A stretch of 64,000 nucleotides of DNA from Bradyrhizobium sp. RD5-C2 (GTDB taxonomy: Bacteria > Pseudomonadota > Alphaproteobacteria > Rhizobiales > Xanthobacteraceae). Under the pieces are notes generated by a model. It was not told the DNA's origin and made no database searches. It saw only the letters and a program-made list of their open reading frames with translations. Below are positions 60,558 to 64,000 of the stretch, one piece after another. Every line of letters starts with the position of its first letter. Within the stretch, counting starts at the first letter, position 1. Made by a program: the position numbers and the translations under genes. The stretch lies in assembly GCF_019972155.1 (NCBI RefSeq), contig NZ_BOVL01000021.1:174501-238500 (forward strand), given 5' to 3'.

Positions 60558-61184
60558 TCAGTTCGCCGGAATCATCGCCGCGACCTCGCGGTCGACGGGA
60601 TTGTCGCTGGCGCCAAGGCCCGCGATGACACCGGTGCGATCCTCGAGCTTGCGGTTCTGGCTCATCTTCTTCTTGGCGTCGATCCGGGTGATCGGCATCC
60701 GGAAGCCGACGATGCCGCGCAGCTGCGCCTTGATAAAATCATCGGGCGCATCGCTGACCTGCCAGACTTCCTTGCGCGTACTCTCGTGCAACCGGGTCAG
60801 TCGCGTCACGACATCGAGCAGCCGGTCCGCATCCTCGAAGAACTCGGCCGACCCATAGGCGTGGACGGCGAGGTAGTTCCAGGTCGGCACCACCTTGCCG
60901 TGCTCGGCCTTGGTCACATACCAGGACGGCGTCACATAGGCGTCAGGTCCCATGAAGATCGCCATCGCCTCGCCGACCGCGGGCAACTTCCACTGCGGAT
61001 TGGGCCGCGCGACGTGACCGTACAGCGTGCCGTAATCGCCTTCGCTTTCACTGAGGATCAACGGCAGTGGCGTTCCGATCAGCCCGTCCGCGGTTGCGGT
61101 GACCAGTGTCGCGAGCTTCGAGGCCCGCATCGCGGCGTGGATCGGGCCGAGTTCATCCATCTTGAAATGCGGCGGCAGGTACAT
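60558..61184 (-). CDS. FMN-binding negative regulator, PaiB-like
   Basis: 208 residues of the split-barrel FMN-binding family: MYLPPHFKMDE at the start, LATLVTATADGLIGTPLPLI, YGHVARPNPQW, PSWYVTKAEHGKVVPTWNY, and IVGFRMPITRIDAKKKMSQN, all typical of PaiB. Although called a transcriptional regulator in Bacillus, many members are probably flavin-dependent enzymes. ATG 61184 follows GAGGT. It is first in a two-gene unit with the LysE-type exporter and divergent from a MocR gene. Confidence 0.85.
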   Translation of the reverse strand: MYLPPHFKMDELGPIHAAMRASKLATLVTATADGLIGTPLPLILSESEGDYGTLYGHVARPNPQWKLPAVGEAMAIFMGPDAYVTPSWYVTKAEHGKVVPTWNYLAVHAYGSAEFFEDADRLLDVVTRLTRLHESTRKEVWQVSDAPDDFIKAQLRGIVGFRMPITRIDAKKKMSQNRKLEDRTGVIAGLGASDNPVDREVAAMIPAN

Positions 61185-61222
61185 TGCAGACCTCATCAAT
61201 TGTTGCTCACACGATAGCGCTG

Positions 61223-61247
61223 AAGTGGCCTATGATAAGAGCCACTT
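61223..61247. promoter_or_regulatory. MocR/PdxR operator candidate
   Basis: AAGTGGC (61223-61229) and GCCACTT (61241-61247) are perfect arms with an 11-bp spacer that contains a TATGAT -10-like hexamer. It lies midway between the divergent paiB-like and MocR genes, so one dimer could control both. Confidence 0.55.
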
Positions 61248-61270
61248 TCGATCACAATGACTGGTCCACT

Positions 61271-62791
61271 ATGCCCCGCCTGCGCGCCACCACCAGCATC
61301 CCCTCGCTGCGGACGGTCGATCGCACCGCCGGGCAGGTGGGACGGCAGATCGCGCGGGCCCTGCGCGCCGCCATCGCCAATGGCGAGCTGAAGGCCGGCG
61401 AATATCTGCCGTCGACCCGCGCGCTGTCGGCTTCGCTCGGCATTGCGCGCGGCACGGTGACGGAAGCCTTCGAGCAGTTGCAGGCCGAGGGCTATCTGGA
61501 ATCGCAGGTCGGCGCCGGCACCCGCGTGGCGCCGACGCTTGCGGAGCAAGCACGGCCGCCCCGCTCGCCGGCTGGTCGCAGCCCGAACAAATCAGCGCCG
61601 ATCGCGTTGCCGCCGCGCGCGATGCGGCTTGCCAAGGTGGTGGCGGCTTTCACGCCGATGCCGGAAGTCCCGTTTGCGATTGCAGTCCCGGGAGGCGCGG
61701 TCGCTCCTGATGACAATTGGCGCCGCCTCGGCAACCGCGTGCGCGCGTCGCGCGCGGCGGCGCCTTCGAGCTACGGCGATCCGCGCGGCCTGATGGAGCT
61801 GCGGCAGGCGATCGCCGACTACGTGCGCAAATCCCGCGCGGTGCATTGCGAGCCCGAGCAGGTCGTGATCACGGCCGGCACGCAGCAGGGCCTCTACCTC
61901 GCCGGCCGCGTGCTGCTGTCGGCGGGCGATCGGGTGTGGACTGAGGATCCGGCCTATCCCGGCATGACGGCGGTGCTCGACGATCTCGATCTCGTCACCA
62001 CGCGTGTTGCCGTCGATGCACAGGGCGTCGACGTCGATGCGGCGGTTGCCGCGTGTCCGGATGCGCGGGCAGCTTTCGTGACGCCCTCGCATCAATATCC
62101 ACTCGGCATGCCCTTGAGCATGGCCCGCCGCAACGCGCTGGTGGCGTGGGCGCAGCGAAGCAATGCGTGGATCGTCGAGGACGATTATGACAGCGAGCTG
62201 CGCTATGCGGGTCATCCGTTCCCGTCGATGCAAGGCCTCGCGCCGTCGCGGGTGATTTATCTGGGCACGCTGAGCAAGGTGCTGTTTCCCTCGCTGCGGC
62301 TCGGCTACGTCGTGGCGCCTCTGCCGCTGATCGACGCCTTCGCCGGCGCGCGGGCGCTGCTCGATCGGCATTCACCGACCGCCGACCAGCATGTGCTGGC
62401 GGCCTATATGCGCGAGGGGCTATTCGAAGCGCATATCAGGCGGATTCGCGGCGTCTACGCCGCGCGGCGCGCGACACTGATCGCGGCGCTCGCGCGACAC
62501 ATGCCTGATGATTTCACGCTGCAGCCAAGCGACCAGGGCATGCATCTGTTGCTGTGGATGCCGCAAGGCTTCGATGATGTGCAACTGGCGAAGGCCGCGC
62601 TCGCCGACGGCATCGTCGTGCGGCCGATTTCACCGATGTACCACGCAGCGGCCCGGCCCGGCCTGATGCTCGGCTTCGGCGGCTTCGAACCGGAGGAGCT
62701 GGAAGCAGCCGCGATACGGCTGCGACGCGTGATCGATCAGCACACGTCACAGCGGCGGGCCAAGCCACGCCGCACTGAGGCTTCACACTGA
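61271..62791 (+). CDS. MocR/PdxR-family regulator (GntR HTH fused to aminotransferase domain)
   Basis: 506 residues: a GntR-type winged helix (GQVGRQIARALRAAIANGEL, PSTRALSASLGIARGTVTEA) joined by a linker to a fold-type I PLP domain. Its PLP Asp/Tyr region is IVEDDYDSELRYAG and the Schiff-base Lys lies in YLGTLSKVLFPSLRLGY. MocR proteins sense PLP-amino-acid adducts; the divergent paiB and lysE genes are the likely targets. ATG 61271 is preferred because earlier in-frame starts fall in or before the operator palindrome. Confidence 0.85.
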   Translation: MPRLRATTSIPSLRTVDRTAGQVGRQIARALRAAIANGELKAGEYLPSTRALSASLGIARGTVTEAFEQLQAEGYLESQVGAGTRVAPTLAEQARPPRSPAGRSPNKSAPIALPPRAMRLAKVVAAFTPMPEVPFAIAVPGGAVAPDDNWRRLGNRVRASRAAAPSSYGDPRGLMELRQAIADYVRKSRAVHCEPEQVVITAGTQQGLYLAGRVLLSAGDRVWTEDPAYPGMTAVLDDLDLVTTRVAVDAQGVDVDAAVAACPDARAAFVTPSHQYPLGMPLSMARRNALVAWAQRSNAWIVEDDYDSELRYAGHPFPSMQGLAPSRVIYLGTLSKVLFPSLRLGYVVAPLPLIDAFAGARALLDRHSPTADQHVLAAYMREGLFEAHIRRIRGVYAARRATLIAALARHMPDDFTLQPSDQGMHLLLWMPQGFDDVQLAKAALADGIVVRPISPMYHAAARPGLMLGFGGFEPEELEAAAIRLRRVIDQHTSQRRAKPRRTEASH

Positions 62792-62807
62792 GCTGACTGT
62801 TCGTATC

Positions 62808-63320
62808 TTACTGCTCGAACGCGGCCTTGAGCCGGTTGAGCTGCGGCACCAGCGGGTTGCCGATCGACGAGCGATCCGGCGCCGGCGCATGGATCGTGGT
62901 GTCGAGGCGGCGGACGCGCGCCTGCAGATCCATCGAGCGGGCGATCAGCTGCTGCAATTGCTCCGGCAGCTTGGTCACCATGTCGACCGGCCCGGGATCG
63001 GCGGCCGACAGTTTCACCTTGGTCTTCTCGCGATTGGCCTGGGTCAGCGTCATCTCGCCTTCCTTGACCGCGCGATGCAGCAGCAGCCACGACGCAAGCT
63101 GCATCAGCCGTGTGGTCAGGCGCATGCTCTCGGTGGCATAGGTCAGGCTGACGGAGCGTTCCAGCGCCTTGGCCTCGGCACGTCCGTCGCCGTCGAGATA
63201 GGCGGCGGTCTGCTCGACCAGGTCCATGCCTTCCCGGAACAGCACGCCGAATGCCGCAGAATTGGTCAGCCGTTCACTGAACAGCACAAGCCCGGCTTCG
63301 TTCTGGGAACGATCCGCCAT
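62808..63320 (-). CDS. rcdA: DUF1465/RcdA-like protein
   Basis: 170 residues, mostly helical: FSERLTNSAAFGVLFREGMD, then ALERSVSLTYATESMRLTTR and MQLASWLLLHRAVKEGEMTL, the conserved core of DUF1465, the family of Caulobacter RcdA. RcdA is an adaptor in ClpXP-dependent removal of the cell-cycle regulator CtrA. The C-terminal 40 residues are less conserved. ATG 63320 follows GAGGG. Convergent with the MocR gene (16 bp between ends). Confidence 0.8.
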   Translation of the reverse strand: MADRSQNEAGLVLFSERLTNSAAFGVLFREGMDLVEQTAAYLDGDGRAEAKALERSVSLTYATESMRLTTRLMQLASWLLLHRAVKEGEMTLTQANREKTKVKLSAADPGPVDMVTKLPEQLQQLIARSMDLQARVRRLDTTIHAPAPDRSSIGNPLVPQLNRLKAAFEQ

Positions 63321-63453
63321 GGTTAACGCCCTCACACCATCGTAACGCCCGCTGGCATCTGACGCGCCAGCTTATGATGAACAAATCATTGCGCGGGCGC
63401 GCCGCAGAGTCCAGCCGCAACCGGATTTATGGTTTCCAACGGATAGGACGCAC

Positions 63454-63484
63454 AAAAAAGAGCCGCCGTTTCCGGCGGCTTTTG
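63454..63484. terminator. Bidirectional intrinsic terminator
   Basis: AAAAGAGCCGCC / GGCGGCTTTT stem with loop GTTTCC, flanked by an A-run on the left and a T-run on the right. No convincing protein gene leads into it from either side; from 63321 to 63660 I see nothing else, so an unannotated short RNA cannot be excluded. Confidence 0.75.
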
Positions 63485-63663
63485 AAGTTGATAACAGGGA
63501 GGCGTCAAACAGAGTGGACAGGAGCCACTCGGTGTCCAAACGAGGACGATCCAGTCATAATCGAGAAAGCTTAACCGATCGTAAATGAACGGATTTCTTC
63601 AGGCTTTGTTTGCCATGTCGGCCATTGACCTAGTTTGGGACAGGTCCGCGTTGCTTCCCATGA

Positions 63664-63823
63664 GTCGTCCCGGCCTAGTGCGCAATTGCGCACGGGGCCG
63701 GGACCCATAACCACCAACCCCCACGTTGCGCGCAGCTGTGGCCCCAGCCGTACGCGACGATGAACAGCGGTGGTTATGGGTCCCGGATCGCGCTCGCCTT
63801 GCTCGCTTGTCCGGGACGACGTG
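63664..63823. repeat. Extragenic palindromic repeat
   Basis: Left part AGTCGTCCCGGCCTAGTGCG ... GGGCCGGGACCCATAACCAC, right part GCGGTGGTTATGGGTCCCGG ... CCGGGACGACG: an imperfect long inverted repeat. It shares CCCATAACCACC with the repeat at 59713-59838. It lies just after the DUF1192 gene. Confidence 0.75.
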
Positions 63824-63839
63824 GTCTGATGTCGAAGAC

Positions 63840-64000
63840 CTACGACTTGAAGAACGCGTTCGCGGCGTCCTTCGACGCGCGCTTCTTCGTCATCGCCTCT
63901 TTCAGGCGATCGACTTCGGTCGTGAGCAGCGCGATGCGCTCGGTCAATTCCTCGACCGACAGCAGCGAGAGATCCTGTCCGATCTCGTGGGTGATCTTCT
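63840..64000 (-). CDS. DUF1192 family protein (3' part only)
   Basis: The minus strand encodes the last 52 residues of a small protein: KITHEIGQDLSLLSVEELTE, then a leucine-spaced helix (RIALLTTEVDRLKEAM) and the ending ASKDAANAFFKS. This is the DUF1192 pattern, a short coiled-coil protein of alphaproteobacteria with unknown function. The N-terminus, probably about ten residues, lies beyond the window. Confidence 0.8.
   Translation of the reverse strand, partial: KITHEIGQDLSLLSVEELTERIALLTTEVDRLKEAMTKKRASKDAANAFFKS

Noticed and set aside
63374..63574. Small 66-codon frame
   Set aside because: It runs through the intrinsic terminator at 63454-63484 and its composition is basic and unstructured, so it is unlikely to be a gene.

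Overview
The window comes from a GC-rich alphaproteobacterium, most likely Bradyrhizobium or a close relative in the Nitrobacteraceae. Pointers are the lineage-typical genes (DUF1465/RcdA-like, DUF1192, an NdvC-like GH17 membrane protein, L31 without zinc cysteines, gluQ) and several families of palindromic extragenic repeats lying between genes. I saw no rRNA, tRNA, CRISPR array, prophage or insertion sequence. The taxonomic call is inference from gene content.

Layout. 1-5557: 5' end of gluQ, an AlkA-type DNA glycosylase, a GH17/NdvC-like beta-glucan protein that probably starts at CTG, and an autotransporter. 5972-14650: a LysR regulator divergent from a chain of catabolic genes (nitronate monooxygenase-like, alpha/beta hydrolase, acyl-CoA synthetase, DUF2855, class B flavin monooxygenase with an N-terminal extension, NHL-repeat protein). 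14809-22634: a ClC/CBS channel, an HNH protein, a TetA-like MFS pump, and a divergent marR-FUSC-DUF1656-HlyD efflux operon. 22751-28778: TPR and FecR proteins divergent from a 1340-residue FecR/VCBS-type adhesin whose second half is rich in Cys and His.

28850-49828 is the most interesting part. Two secreted phosphoesterases, two paralogous di-heme cytochromes c and an imelysin-like protein lie beside a type II secretion system (gspE-F-G-H-I-J-K-L-M-C/N on the minus strand; a liposecretin gspD plus a Sel1 protein on the plus strand) and a minimal prepilin peptidase. Intergenic sites resembling whole or half Pho boxes point toward the downstream genes. I infer a phosphate-starvation secretion locus analogous in logic to the Pseudomonas Hxc system. 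Regulation and substrates are hypotheses.

49821-56589: a cobalamin riboswitch precedes a TonB-dependent receptor and a PepSY membrane protein, with a CobW-type GTPase and an N-acyl-D-amino-acid deacylase-like amidohydrolase upstream; this suggests corrinoid or cobalt uptake. 56797-64000: a small hypothetical, an MsbA-like ABC exporter, rpmE with its terminator, a lysE-paiB pair divergent from a MocR/PdxR regulator across a palindromic operator, an RcdA-like gene, and the 3' end of a DUF1192 gene.
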